The notes under the pieces are model-generated. The model saw nothing but the letters and a program-made list of their open reading frames with translations. It was not told the DNA's origin and did no database searches. A DNA stretch of 64,000 bases from contig CP066225.1 in the NCBI GenBank assembly GCA_016350165.1, positions 62,001 to 126,000 of the forward strand, written 5' to 3'. The stretch is from Planctomycetota bacterium (GTDB lineage Bacteria; Planctomycetota; Phycisphaerae; Phycisphaerales; Phycisphaeraceae). Numbering within the stretch: the first letter of the stretch is position 1; every line of letters starts with the position of its first letter. This document shows positions 35,319-44,316 of the stretch, piece by piece. The position numbers and the translations under genes are program-made.

Positions 35319-36599
35319 ATGCAATACAGCAAATATGCATTTGCAGCCACAATCGTACTCACTAGCTCTTTCTTCATAAGCAACACTTTTGCAAATGAAG
35401 CACGCCCTCGCAGAGAAAGACAAAAAGCTCAACAGTGCGATGGCACCAACTGTGAAATTGCGGGCGCACAATGCGATGCTCCAAAAGCAAAGCAAGGCAA
35501 ACAAAAAAAACAAAGAAGCGGGCAGCAGGACGCGATTAAAAAACACCGTGCAAGTTTCGAGCAAGCACTGCTGAAAGATATCAAACTGTCAGCAGAGCAA
35601 AAATCTGAAATCAAAGATATTCAAAAAGAAGCTGCCGCAGAACGTAAAGAGTGGGGCAAAGACAACCACAAGCAAATGCAAGAACTCACGGAAGATATGC
35701 GTAATGCTAAGCGTTCTGAAGATAAAGATGAAGTCGCTAAATTACGCAAGCAAATGAGTGAACTTCGCAAAACTGCACCAAAGCCCGACGACACATTCAA
35801 AGCCATCAAAGAAATTCTCACTTCCAAACAACAAAAACAATTCGATGAAAACCTCAAAGGTATTCGCGAAGGCTGGTCAAAGCGTAGAGGTGAGCAAGCC
35901 AACAGAGGCCAACGTGGCCCTCATGGCGAAGGTAATCGCGGTGAAAATTCAGAACGTGGCAATCGCAACAAACGAGGCAACTCATTCACAGACGATTCTG
36001 ATAGGCCACGACACATGCGAGGCGAAAAAGGCGAAGAGCGTGGTCGTGAAGAAATGCAAGATAAAATCAAAAATCGCATTCATGAGGCATTTCTCGGTAA
36101 CCTTGACCTGACTGTTGATCAGGAAGCTGAAATCAAACAAATCTTAGAAGATACTCGTGATCAGCACATGAAATGGCGTGAAGAGAATGCTGAAGAATTA
36201 GGCGATATTCGCAAACAAATGACTGAAGCTCGTCGCGATGATAACCAGAAAAAATATAATAAGCTTCGTGCCAAAATGAGCGGACTTCTCGAATCTGCAC
36301 CGAAGCGTGAATCTGTAATCGACGAAGTTAAAAGTGTGCTCACCAAGAAGCAGAAAAAACAACTCGATGAAAATATCGAGAAAATGAAAAAACGTTCATC
36401 TGACATGATGAAGGAAAGACGTGGTCGCCGCGGTGGTCCTAACGAACGTGGCCATGACGACGATATGGATCGGGGCCCTCGTGATGGTCATGGCAATCGT
36501 GGGGAAATGCGACACGATGATGACGAAGATGCTGATCGCGAAGCGCCTCGTCGTCGAGGCAAACGTGGCCCAAGATATGACGAAAACCTTGATTTCTAA
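35319..36599 (+). CDS. Double Spy/CpxP-like secreted protein with Arg/Gly-rich linker
   Basis: A 426-residue secreted paralogue of the upstream gene. ATG 35319 has AAAGGA upstream and aligns with the paralogue's signal peptide (an ATG 17 codons earlier is less likely). Two helical Spy-like modules are present: about residues 75-190 (LSAEQKSEIKDIQKE ... LTSKQ) and 262-365 (LTVDQEAEIKQILED ... LTKKQ). An Arg/Gly/Asn-rich linker separates them (RGEQANRGQRGPHGEGNRG), and the tail is similar (DRGPRDGHGNRGEMRHDDD). It is unusually charged. The two modules may bind one partner side by side. Confidence 0.78.
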   Translation: MQYSKYAFAATIVLTSSFFISNTFANEARPRRERQKAQQCDGTNCEIAGAQCDAPKAKQGKQKKQRSGQQDAIKKHRASFEQALLKDIKLSAEQKSEIKDIQKEAAAERKEWGKDNHKQMQELTEDMRNAKRSEDKDEVAKLRKQMSELRKTAPKPDDTFKAIKEILTSKQQKQFDENLKGIREGWSKRRGEQANRGQRGPHGEGNRGENSERGNRNKRGNSFTDDSDRPRHMRGEKGEERGREEMQDKIKNRIHEAFLGNLDLTVDQEAEIKQILEDTRDQHMKWREENAEELGDIRKQMTEARRDDNQKKYNKLRAKMSGLLESAPKRESVIDEVKSVLTKKQKKQLDENIEKMKKRSSDMMKERRGRRGGPNERGHDDDMDRGPRDGHGNRGEMRHDDDEDADREAPRRRGKRGPRYDENLDF

Positions 36600-36620
36600 A
36601 AGCATATTTACAAATTAAAT

Positions 36621-36656
36621 AACCCCGACCTGATTATTCAGATCGGGGTTTTCTTT
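36621..36656 (+). terminator. Terminator after the double Spy-like gene
   Basis: A stem AACCCCGA-C-CTG / CAG-A-TCGGGGTT with a 6-base loop is followed by TTTTCTTTTT. It lies about 22 bases after the stop and also near the end of the convergent ABC ATPase gene. Confidence 0.88.
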
Positions 36657-36676
36657 TTGTCTTCTTATATCCTACT

Positions 36677-37612
36677 TTATTGCACAAGACCCTTAGTCAA
36701 TCGCATAAATGCTGTTTCAAGATTGACCTTCTCTTCTTCTAATCGTGTCATCGCAAAACCGCTTTCAATTAATTTTTGCGCAATGACTGGTGCACCACAT
36801 ATCTCCGGATTAATCTCAACACGAATATGATCATTATGCATTGCAGCTTCACTCACACCTGGCAACATCGACAGTAAATTTGCTGCCTCTGCTCGCCGCT
36901 CTGCTACATCAACATGCAAAATAGCGCCGGTCTTTGCACGCTCTATAATTTCATCAATCGTACCAACAAAACGCAATTGTCCCTGCTCAATAATCCCAAC
37001 CTTGTTACAAAGGTCAGCTAGTTCAAGCAGAATGTGCGATGAAATCAAAATCGTCTTACCCATACGATGCAATTCTTTAAGCAGTTCACGCATCTCAATA
37101 CGTGCACGAGGGTCAAGACCTGATGCAGGCTCATCCAACAGCAAAACCTTCGGATCATGCAACAAAACACGTGCCACCGACAAACGCTGCTGCATACCAC
37201 GTGAGAGTGAGTTCACTTCCGCTTCAATCTTGTATGACAAGTCAGTCAAATCCAAAACGTCACGAATAATCCGTTCACGCTGCTCGCCATTGATATCGTA
37301 AGACGCTGCGAAGAATTCCAAATACTCCTTCACAACCATGTCTTCATACGAACCAAAGTAGTCAGGCACATAACCTATAATCGATCGCACCTGTCTTGCG
37401 TTCACTGGCCCAACTGATAACCCATCAATACGTGCCTCGCCCCACGTCGGCTTCAACAGCGTTGCCAGAATCTTGATCGTCGTCGTTTTACCAGCACCGT
37501 TAGGCCCGATGAAACCAAAACAATCACCCTGCTCAATCTCTAGATTGAGGTTCGCTAACGCCATCAAATCACCATAACGTTTGGTGAGATTTATCGTCTG
37601 AATCATCGGCAT
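36677..37612 (-). CDS. ABC transporter ATP-binding protein (GldA/NatA-like)
   Basis: A 311-residue ATPase. It shows the Walker A GFIGPNGAGKTTTIK near residue 34-48, the Q-loop, the signature SLSRGMQQRLSVAR near 138, Walker B VLLLDEPASGLDP near 156, and a C-terminal regulatory extension. TGGAGATT lies 7-8 bases before ATG 37612. It is co-directional with the large membrane protein 67 bases upstream; its permease may be that protein or a gene elsewhere. Confidence 0.9.
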   Translation of the reverse strand: MPMIQTINLTKRYGDLMALANLNLEIEQGDCFGFIGPNGAGKTTTIKILATLLKPTWGEARIDGLSVGPVNARQVRSIIGYVPDYFGSYEDMVVKEYLEFFAASYDINGEQRERIIRDVLDLTDLSYKIEAEVNSLSRGMQQRLSVARVLLHDPKVLLLDEPASGLDPRARIEMRELLKELHRMGKTILISSHILLELADLCNKVGIIEQGQLRFVGTIDEIIERAKTGAILHVDVAERRAEAANLLSMLPGVSEAAMHNDHIRVEINPEICGAPVIAQKLIESGFAMTRLEEEKVNLETAFMRLTKGLVQ

Positions 37613-37679
37613 AACAGATAATCTCCATATTCCCTAAATCCGGAATCATTCATTTTCACCACACTTCACCCAATTCAAT

Positions 37680-40055
37680 TCACTCAGCCTCTTCTGGCTT
37701 CTTCAACATATGCGACCAACGAACAACAGTCATACCATTCGATGGAATCACTTCGCCATCAACCGTCAAAGGCATCGGTAAAGATTCATTGTCAACATAC
37801 CCAATAACAATCAGCCGCCTCTGCGACAACCAATCTGTAATATCAAATTTACGCCCAATAGGTCGTTGGAAAATCGTTACTGGGTTCTGGCCTTTAGACC
37901 TGAAGTCTGGTGGAGGTAACATCGTATAAAACGACATCATCTCAATCATTTGCGTCATACGGTCAGCTGAAAATCGTCTTTGCTGAGCAGTGTTCTGTTG
38001 TGGCAACCCACCAAACATTCCGCCATCACCACGTCGGCCATCAAACAGCTTCCCAAGAAAACCTTCAAGCTTAAATGATCTGTTTTTATAGTCATTTCTC
38101 GCCTGGATAACCATCTTTAAAGCCGCCGGATCTGAAATCGTAATCGTTTCACCCGCGAACCATTTCTTATCAGATTTATCCAAACGCCAAACAACTGGCA
38201 TCTCCCCGTCACCTTTAGCGTAAATAAACACCACATCACGCAACGGGAATGTGAAGTTATTCTTTAATGTGCCATACGGATACATTTCACTATCTAACTT
38301 CAAGTTAGCCGTTGGGGTCATCCAAGGTTCTTCTAAACCATTCTGCTTCTCATTCAGTACACCAAAGTAATCAGCCTCAAGAGTCTTGGTTGTAGAACGG
38401 AAAGGAACCGTCGCAACATGTGGCGAACTGGCCTTAACTTCATAAGTTTGCGGATCCAAGAAAGCTGACTTAATTTCTCTAACTTCAACACCCGGAGCCG
38501 AGATCGTATTACGGTTAATATCAATCGTTTGATCCGGTGCTAATTCAATCTTCACATCACCAAATGTTGGCAGATACAAACTAAACCAAGAATGCGAATG
38601 AACCTCATCAGTTGAAGTATTAATATCGAGAATTGAGAAGTGGGACACCTGAGCATCCGTCGGCCGCATCATGTACGCGCCACCCCAAGCAACTGCAATA
38701 AAGATGCCGATCACGCCAGTAAAAACCAGCCATGAAAACTTGTGTTTTCTCTTCGCTTTCAAGGCAAAGAAACTCACAGGACCAGCAATCACCCAATAAA
38801 CTGCAAACACCAACAACGCAAGCAGTAACGCCGGCCCTGTCGTGTTCTTCATCGTTATCAATGATGGTATAAACCGTGACAAATCCGCTGTATTACGCTG
38901 ACCATTGATACGCCCAGCATCAATCTCTTCTTTAATGTAATTCGGATCATATAGCGGTGTCTGCCACCCAATAATTTTGTTCCAAATCGAATCATATCGC
39001 GGTGGCTGAAGATTCATCATCCGCAACGTCGGCGAACTCAAATCCATACCCGACACTGTCACACGACCAAACCCATACATCTTCGTGGCAATCAAAGGAT
39101 TCTGCTTCCGATCCTTTGCAATGACCGAAATTTGTTCATCGTCAGGATTCACATCCAAAGCAAGCATGTCAATCTCAATAAGCTCTCGTCCTGCTCTCGG
39201 CCACCCCAACAAATGTGTCGGCGGCTTCTCATGCAACGCGCGCAACTGAGTCTTTGTCACAGGCAACATGTCACCCAACGGCGATGACGTCCACTGTTGA
39301 CCAGCAGGCGGCATCATAATCACCAAGTGACCACCACGTTCCACCCATTCACGCAATCCCATCAACATCGCGTCATTCACACGCGCATCATTCGGCGAAC
39401 CGCCATTCTGAGGGAGCCAAATCAACGTATCAAACAACGACAAACCAAACCAACGGTCAGGTAAGCGATCAAATTGCAACGATGCAATTATCTCAAAATT
39501 TTCATGCTGAGTTATATAAGGCTCACGCTGCCCCGGCGCTATAAACGTCTGACCTCGCTGATTGCGATATCGCTCCAACCCCATCATCCCACCACTTCGC
39601 CCCAACACACCAATCACCGATGTCAGCGGCGTCACAACCTCCTTCGGCACTTGAACCTCACGATCCAACTGCTTCCCAGATTCCTTATCAATCACATCAA
39701 CCACAAACGGCTTCTTACCCGACTGCGTCAGCGGCGGATGACCATACAACCAGATCGTCTGCTCAACCTGTGGCTGCAGTGTCACTTCACGCTGAGCAAC
39801 AACCGTATCACCATCAGCATCCTCGTATCGCCAGCGGCACAAAACCGTACGATGTTCCGCACCATTACTCAGCAGCGTCACACGCAACGGTGTCCATGTT
39901 CCACGACGAACCACACCCTCAATCCCCAAATCTGACGGCTCAAGCAATATCTCAACCGTATCCAGCTGTGCAAAAACTTGCCCACCTAAGCACAGAAGGC
40001 TAACCATCACGATCAAAAATAACGACTTTATCTTGTTCACTGGTATTCCCGGCAT
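37680..40055 (-). CDS. Large exported/membrane protein paired with ABC ATPase
   Basis: A 791-residue protein of unknown family. It has a signal peptide (LFLIVMVSLLCLGGQVFA near 11-28), a beta-rich exported domain with a WERGG-like motif (LREWVERGGHLVIMMPPAG near 230), then two membrane helices (TGPALLLALLVFAVYWVIAGPVSFFAL near 400-425 and FTGVIGIFIAVAWGGAYM near 438) and another large soluble domain. The GGHLVI segment resembles the glutamine-amidotransferase-like fold found in gliding-motility and ABC-export accessory proteins. Its position upstream of an ABC ATPase on the same strand suggests a shared export or envelope role. Confidence 0.7.
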   Translation of the reverse strand: MPGIPVNKIKSLFLIVMVSLLCLGGQVFAQLDTVEILLEPSDLGIEGVVRRGTWTPLRVTLLSNGAEHRTVLCRWRYEDADGDTVVAQREVTLQPQVEQTIWLYGHPPLTQSGKKPFVVDVIDKESGKQLDREVQVPKEVVTPLTSVIGVLGRSGGMMGLERYRNQRGQTFIAPGQREPYITQHENFEIIASLQFDRLPDRWFGLSLFDTLIWLPQNGGSPNDARVNDAMLMGLREWVERGGHLVIMMPPAGQQWTSSPLGDMLPVTKTQLRALHEKPPTHLLGWPRAGRELIEIDMLALDVNPDDEQISVIAKDRKQNPLIATKMYGFGRVTVSGMDLSSPTLRMMNLQPPRYDSIWNKIIGWQTPLYDPNYIKEEIDAGRINGQRNTADLSRFIPSLITMKNTTGPALLLALLVFAVYWVIAGPVSFFALKAKRKHKFSWLVFTGVIGIFIAVAWGGAYMMRPTDAQVSHFSILDINTSTDEVHSHSWFSLYLPTFGDVKIELAPDQTIDINRNTISAPGVEVREIKSAFLDPQTYEVKASSPHVATVPFRSTTKTLEADYFGVLNEKQNGLEEPWMTPTANLKLDSEMYPYGTLKNNFTFPLRDVVFIYAKGDGEMPVVWRLDKSDKKWFAGETITISDPAALKMVIQARNDYKNRSFKLEGFLGKLFDGRRGDGGMFGGLPQQNTAQQRRFSADRMTQMIEMMSFYTMLPPPDFRSKGQNPVTIFQRPIGRKFDITDWLSQRRLIVIGYVDNESLPMPLTVDGEVIPSNGMTVVRWSHMLKKPEEAE

Positions 40056-40124
40056 GTCAGTAGTTTACATAAACCTTCGAATTTTCATAGTCTTAACGCT
40101 ATTTACTCCGCGAGTTTGCGACAA

Positions 40125-40418
40125 ATGACCGATAAGACTGCACCTTTGAGACACCCTCTACTCTTCCCCCCTCCAATTACCGATAAATGTCTCGTGGACA
40201 GTACAGCATTCCAAATCGTCGTCATATGCACGCTCATAGGCTCATACCTATTCATTCATCGCATTCTCAGCCTCCTTGCCAAATTTTCAGCCCAAAATCT
40301 CAAACGGCACGACCTCATGGTTGACGCCCTGCAAATGCGTAAGGAATACGTCGAAGCCATGCAAAAATGGACTGAAGTCGATGATGAACACGAAGACGTT
40401 AACGTCGATATCATGTAG
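40125..40418 (+). CDS. Small single-span membrane protein, 97 aa
   Basis: An unrecognised short protein. It has a polar start with a Pro-rich stretch (RHPLLFPPPI), one membrane helix (FQIVVICTLIGSYLFIHRILSLLA at about 29-52), and an acidic helical tail (EAMQKWTEVDDEHEDVNVDIM). ATG 40125 is used rather than the TTG three codons earlier. It is divergent from the large membrane protein and lies 102 bases before pyrC, so it could be co-transcribed with pyrC. Evidence that it is expressed is limited to its protein-like composition. Confidence 0.5.
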   Translation: MTDKTAPLRHPLLFPPPITDKCLVDSTAFQIVVICTLIGSYLFIHRILSLLAKFSAQNLKRHDLMVDALQMRKEYVEAMQKWTEVDDEHEDVNVDIM

Positions 40419-40519
40419 TCCACCGCCTCCCCCCTCAATTCTTACGCCCCATCCCCCCTGCTCCCGTTGAAAACTGCGCTCAACGCGATTACTTCGTCGC
40501 TGTCTGATATCATGCCAAT

Positions 40520-41905
40520 ATGGCAACAATCACTATCCAGAACGGACGCGTAATCGACCCCCTCAACAATATTGACGAAACCAACGACGTCGTGATTCAC
40601 GATGGCGTCATAAAAAAAATCGGAAAAGAAGCATCACCCGCCACTGGCCCTGACTGTATGACCATTGACGCAGGTGGCTGCATCGTTGCCCCCGGCTTCA
40701 TCGACGTTCACGTCCACTTCCGCGAACCAGGCCAGGAAGAAAAAGAAACCATCGCAACAGGCTCCGCTGCCGCCGTCTCAGGTGGCTTCACCACCGTCTG
40801 CTGCATGCCAAATACCCAACCAACCCTCGATGACGACGTCCAGATCGACTTCGTCTACCAGCAAGCCAAGCGAGCCAACCTCGCAAATGTCTTCCCTGTC
40901 GGAGCCGCGACCAAAGGTCGACTCGGAAATGACTTAGCCGAAATGGGACTTATGAACCGCGCTGGCGCCGTTGCCTTTTCAGACGACGGCTGTGCAGTTG
41001 CCGACCCCAGCGTCATGAACAAAGTCCTCCAGCAATCCGTAATGCTCAACAAAGTTTTCATGCAGCACTGTGAAGACCCTTCACTTGGTGGTGGTGCCAT
41101 GAACGCCGGACTCACCGCCACACGCCTCGGCCTAGGCGGATGGCCACGTGTCGCCGAAGACCTCATCATCCAACGCGACATCCTTCTCAACAAATACATG
41201 GGCTTCAAAGCTCGTTGGCACGCACAGCACATGAGTTCCGCTGGAGGCATCGACATGATCCGCCAAGCCCGCAAGCACACCGACAACATCACCGGCGAAG
41301 CCTCACCCCATCACCTTCTCCTCACCGACGAAGATTGCGGCACCTACGACACCAACTACAAAATGAACCCACCACTCCGAGGCAAAGAAGACATCGCCGC
41401 AATCATTGAAGGCATCGTTGACGGCACAATCACCATCCTCGCCACTGACCACGCTCCACATACCCGCGAGGAAAAAGAACTCGAATTCGCAGCCGCCCCC
41501 TACGGCATCATCGGCCTCGAAAACGCACTCCCTTGCTACGTCAAAGCACTCATCGAATCCGGCGCAATCGATTGGCCGCACCTTCTCGCCATGATGACCA
41601 TCAACTCAGCTCAACTCGTCAACCTCACCAACAAAGGGCACCTCACGCCTGGCGCCGACGGCGACGTCGTCATCATCGACCCTGAAATGACCTGGACCAT
41701 TGATGCCAACAAGTTCGCCTCCAAAGGCCGCAACTGCCCATTCCATGGCTGGGATATCAAATCACAATCCATCGGCACCATCGTCGACGGCAACCTCAAA
41801 CTCCTACGCCAACCTGAACGACTCAAATCCGACGCTTCCTCACCAGTCGTCGCAGACGCACAACAACTCCTCGAAGTTCACTCAAGCAAATACTCAAGAA
41901 TCTAA
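40520..41905 (+). CDS. pyrC: Dihydroorotase
   Basis: A class I dihydroorotase of pyrimidine synthesis, 461 residues (class I enzymes are about 430). It has the metal site DVHVHFREPGQEEKE near residues 61-75, SGGFTTVCCMPNTQPT, a HLSSAGG-like HMSSAGGIDMIR, and the late ATDHAPHTREEKE near 311. The hydrolase-like order matches PyrC. A possible alternative is an allantoinase-like cyclic amidohydrolase, but the full motif set favours PyrC. Followed by a terminator. Confidence 0.92.
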   Translation: MATITIQNGRVIDPLNNIDETNDVVIHDGVIKKIGKEASPATGPDCMTIDAGGCIVAPGFIDVHVHFREPGQEEKETIATGSAAAVSGGFTTVCCMPNTQPTLDDDVQIDFVYQQAKRANLANVFPVGAATKGRLGNDLAEMGLMNRAGAVAFSDDGCAVADPSVMNKVLQQSVMLNKVFMQHCEDPSLGGGAMNAGLTATRLGLGGWPRVAEDLIIQRDILLNKYMGFKARWHAQHMSSAGGIDMIRQARKHTDNITGEASPHHLLLTDEDCGTYDTNYKMNPPLRGKEDIAAIIEGIVDGTITILATDHAPHTREEKELEFAAAPYGIIGLENALPCYVKALIESGAIDWPHLLAMMTINSAQLVNLTNKGHLTPGADGDVVIIDPEMTWTIDANKFASKGRNCPFHGWDIKSQSIGTIVDGNLKLLRQPERLKSDASSPVVADAQQLLEVHSSKYSRI

Positions 41906-41931
41906 AACATCCCCCAAACTGCAAAACCACC

Positions 41932-41962
41932 AAAGCATGGCCCTAAAAGCCATGCTTTTCTT
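41932..41962 (+). terminator. Intrinsic terminator after pyrC
   Basis: A perfect 10-bp stem AAAGCATGGC / GCCATGCTTT with a 7-base loop is followed by TTCTTTC. It begins 27 bases after the pyrC stop and separates pyrC from the ycaO gene. Confidence 0.88.
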
Positions 41963-42142
41963 TCACCATCACATTCTCCTTTTCTCTGCAATCCCTATAC
42001 AAGCTCCACCCACCACAGGGCTTTTCCCCTCTAAACCTCTGGTGGACACGTTGCCTAACGTCGCAAACAATCTTCTACTCACAGACTCCCCCTCTCTGAT
42101 CAAGCACGCAAACACTCACCACAAACAAAGAGATTCCCCTGT

Positions 42143-43435
42143 ATGAGCCATATAAACACGGTCCAACCTTCAATCAAACAAGATGAAGAAAGATCAGTTA
42201 ATGCCGAACAAGCGATAATCATCGCACAAAAAGACATCGAAGCACTAAACCTGCGACAAGAAACCTTCACCTTCGGCAATACACTGCCTATATACGAAAC
42301 ACGAATCTTCGATCAACAAAATAACCTGCTCGCTCGAGGTACAGGTAAAGGCATCTATCCCTTCAATAAAGCCGGAGCAATCTTCGAAGCAATCGAACAT
42401 CTCTTCGGCGTCTCACTCCCTCCATCCCCACATAACCTCATACCAAAAACTACTTCATTCCTCGCATCACAATCCATCACCGACCAGTACATCCCCTTCC
42501 AACTCTTACAAGACTTCCCAGATCAGCAAATCTATTGCACCGAATTTCATTGTTACGATAAACCCAACCAAACACTCTACCTCCCGACATTCTTATGGTC
42601 CCCACACCTTTGCTGCTCACCCGAATACTATCGCAGTGATGACAATCTCGAACTAAGCTCAGTACTTCTGAAATATGCCTGCAATTCAGGCGTCGCTTCA
42701 GGCCTCACCCCCGACGACGCAATCCTGCATGGCATCAACGAAGGCATCGAACGCGATGGCCACGGCCGCCTTCTATATAAGTACTTTTACAACGATCCTA
42801 ACCCTATAAACCCACTACCCATCATCGAAACCTCCACCCTGCCAGCAGAATTACTCAAAGAAATCCGAGACATCGAACATCAACTAGGCGACACATGCAT
42901 TCTCATCAACGCAACCTCCGATCTCGGAATCCCTGTCATCGGCGCAATCTTCAAAAACTATCACTTATCTCACAACATCCCCGCACCAGGCTTTGGTTGC
43001 TCACTCTTCCCGGAAATTGCAATCCGTCGCGCCGTTTACGAAGCCATTCAAATCATGAATGGTGCCGACTACTACCCCGAGCAACGCCGCGAAGCTTACG
43101 AAGAAGATTTACAACGTGTTCAAGAACACGAAGCATACACACGTTGCGTTACCTTCAACATCAGTGCATACGAGCAATACATCGGCTACGAACCTCAATC
43201 CTTTAACCGACTCTACAGCCACACCATTACCTGCGCACCAATCTCTGTACATAAACAAATCAAGCTTCTGACCGAACACCTTCAAGCATACAACCTCAAC
43301 ATTTATACACACACCCTCAAACAACTCAAGCACAACACCATCATCATCAGCACCCAAATTCCCGGCTTATCCCTCTTCTACCTCACCGCAAGCGGAATGA
43401 TGATCCCACCAACAGGAAGAACATCATGCCTCTAA
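42143..43435 (+). CDS. Stand-alone YcaO-domain protein (candidate RiPP modifying enzyme)
   Basis: A 430-residue YcaO-fold ATP-dependent enzyme. Family members activate peptide backbone amides to make azolines, thioamides or amidines. The three ATP/Mg helices are intact: GAIFEAIEHLFG near residue 78, INEGIERDGHGR near 202, and RRAVYEAIQIMNG near 295, together with CNSGVASGLTPDD. The C-terminus (PTGRTSCL) is not the PxPxP type of classical cyclodehydratases. No E1-like (ThiF/ocin) partner or TfuA gene is near. Its start ATG 42143 has a weak AAGAGA site. Two small peptide genes with a shared leader lie 500 bases downstream, which makes them the first substrates to test; function is inferred. Confidence 0.88.
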   Translation: MSHINTVQPSIKQDEERSVNAEQAIIIAQKDIEALNLRQETFTFGNTLPIYETRIFDQQNNLLARGTGKGIYPFNKAGAIFEAIEHLFGVSLPPSPHNLIPKTTSFLASQSITDQYIPFQLLQDFPDQQIYCTEFHCYDKPNQTLYLPTFLWSPHLCCSPEYYRSDDNLELSSVLLKYACNSGVASGLTPDDAILHGINEGIERDGHGRLLYKYFYNDPNPINPLPIIETSTLPAELLKEIRDIEHQLGDTCILINATSDLGIPVIGAIFKNYHLSHNIPAPGFGCSLFPEIAIRRAVYEAIQIMNGADYYPEQRREAYEEDLQRVQEHEAYTRCVTFNISAYEQYIGYEPQSFNRLYSHTITCAPISVHKQIKLLTEHLQAYNLNIYTHTLKQLKHNTIIISTQIPGLSLFYLTASGMMIPPTGRTSCL

Positions 43436-43838
43436 GCAAACATCATACACGAACAAATAAACACAGAACCCAGACACCAACTCCTAACATAACACTCTTG
43501 CCGCTAATCCTCATACCCACGCCTCTCATTCTCCCCCAACCTATAACAACCACATCACTAAAGCCCCTCAAAAAACGCTTAAAAACAATAAAATAAACAC
43601 AAAAAGAGCATGGACACACTAAGCAGTCTATATGCATGAGCAAAAAACTTAATATCACAACTGCATACACGAATCACTAACTCACACACTCATATTCAAT
43701 GCAACGTCACACCTTCCAAATCGCTATCAACACCGCGACATCTCTTCTTAATTGCAGCATGCTATCATTCGCCTATCTTTCTATTAGACCCAATCTAAAT
43801 ATCCATTAAAAAGTCAATAAGAAAACTAAAAATATTAT
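43436..43838. other. Intergenic stretch between ycaO and peptide gene 1
   Basis: About 400 bases are strongly C-rich on the + strand to 43560 and AT-rich after 43560. No open frame with a ribosome binding site, and no further copy of the IKWKGG motif, was found here. The end leads into the promoter of peptide gene 1. Confidence 0.5.
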
Positions 43839-43866
43839 TTGCCTTACAAAATTTCAGAACTAATAT
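43839..43866 (+). promoter_or_regulatory. Promoter of peptide gene 1
   Basis: A -35 element TTGCCT (43839-43844) and a -10 element TAATAT (43861-43866) are separated by 16 bases. The first nine bases TTGCCTTAC and the spacing are the same as at peptide gene 2 (44211-44238). Transcription would start near 43873, just before the palindrome. Confidence 0.65.
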
Positions 43867-43882
43867 CCATTGAACTTCATTT

Positions 43883-43904
43883 CAGTACAAAACGTTTTGT
43901 ACTG
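43883..43904 (+). promoter_or_regulatory. 22-bp perfect palindrome in the leader of peptide gene 1
   Basis: The two halves, CAGTACAAAAC and its reverse complement, meet without a gap. It begins 16 bases after the -10 element and ends 30 bases before ATG 43935. A matching but interrupted repeat is at the same place upstream of peptide gene 2. It may be a repressor operator or, since it lies inside the predicted transcript, an RNA hairpin. Confidence 0.7.
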
Positions 43905-43934
43905 CATCAACTATAAAACAACAAGGACATCGTC

Positions 43935-44081
43935 ATGAATATTAAATGGAAAGGCGGGATGATCGTCCCACGAGTCGTTAATAACTTGACGAATACCGAA
44001 AACAACTTAATCAACAACAAACATAACAACAATTGCAATAATAAAAAGAATTGCAACAACAATAACAACAAGGATAGCTAG
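43935..44081 (+). CDS. Candidate precursor peptide 1, 48 aa
   Basis: A short gene from ATG 43935 to TAG 44081. The first 13 residues, MNIKWKGGMIVPR, match peptide 2 at 11 positions. The rest is extremely Asn-rich (about 20 of 35 residues) and contains a C-x5-C pair inside Asn/Lys runs (NNCNNKKNCNN), His and Thr/Ser. AAGGA lies 7 bases before the start, with a strong terminator 18 bases after the stop. Conserved start and free C-terminus are typical of leader/core peptides; the Cys, Ser and Thr of the second part would be possible YcaO targets. Other roles (small regulatory or antimicrobial peptide) are possible. Confidence 0.78.
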   Translation: MNIKWKGGMIVPRVVNNLTNTENNLINNKHNNNCNNKKNCNNNNNKDS

Positions 44082-44099
44082 TTTTTCACACACCGAATG

Positions 44100-44124
44100 G
44101 GGCAGCCTCAGGGCTGCCCTTTTT
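44100..44124 (+). terminator. Terminator of peptide gene 1
   Basis: A perfect 8-bp GC-rich stem GGGCAGCC / GGCTGCCC with a 4-base loop and T5. It isolates peptide gene 1 as its own transcription unit. Confidence 0.95.
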
Positions 44125-44210
44125 CATGCGTACACAACAAATTCAAAACTCACTTTCATACTTCGCCAAAACGCTTGTTCACTATAGTAGATATATTTTC
44201 ACTAAACCGC

Positions 44211-44238
44211 TTGCCTTACTGAATATTCCGTCTACTAT
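44211..44238 (+). promoter_or_regulatory. Promoter of peptide gene 2
   Basis: TTGCCT (44211-44216), 16-base spacer, TACTAT (44233-44238). Sequence and spacing match the promoter at 43839-43866. Confidence 0.62.
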
Positions 44239-44253
44239 TCACTAACTTTTGAT

Positions 44254-44282
44254 TCAGCACAAACATTAATTTCCTGTGCTGA
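44254..44282 (+). promoter_or_regulatory. Inverted repeat in the leader of peptide gene 2
   Basis: The arms TCAGCACA and TGTGCTGA enclose 13 bases. It begins 15 bases after the -10 element and ends 34 bases before ATG 44317. The CAGYACA...TGTRCTG core is shared with the palindrome of peptide gene 1, with a compensatory-type change (T-A to C-G) in both arms. Confidence 0.65.
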
Positions 44283-44316
44283 CACCAACCCTAACGATTA
44301 AGATGAGGAATTCATC

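Noticed and set aside
39474-39935. 153-residue plus-strand frame rich in His, Arg, Thr and Leu
   Set aside because: It is antisense to the well-supported large membrane protein gene at 37680-40055 and has shadow-frame composition.
41962-42142. A TTGCCTAAC string at 42051 as the same promoter type upstream of ycaO
   Set aside because: No TAATAT-like -10 lies at the 16-base spacing and no CAGYACA repeat follows, so shared control with the peptide genes is not supported by sequence.
44030-44078. AAC/AAT-rich stretch as a simple repeat rather than coding
   Set aside because: It is in frame with a conserved peptide start, a ribosome binding site and a matched promoter and terminator, so I treat it as coding, though low complexity is noted.
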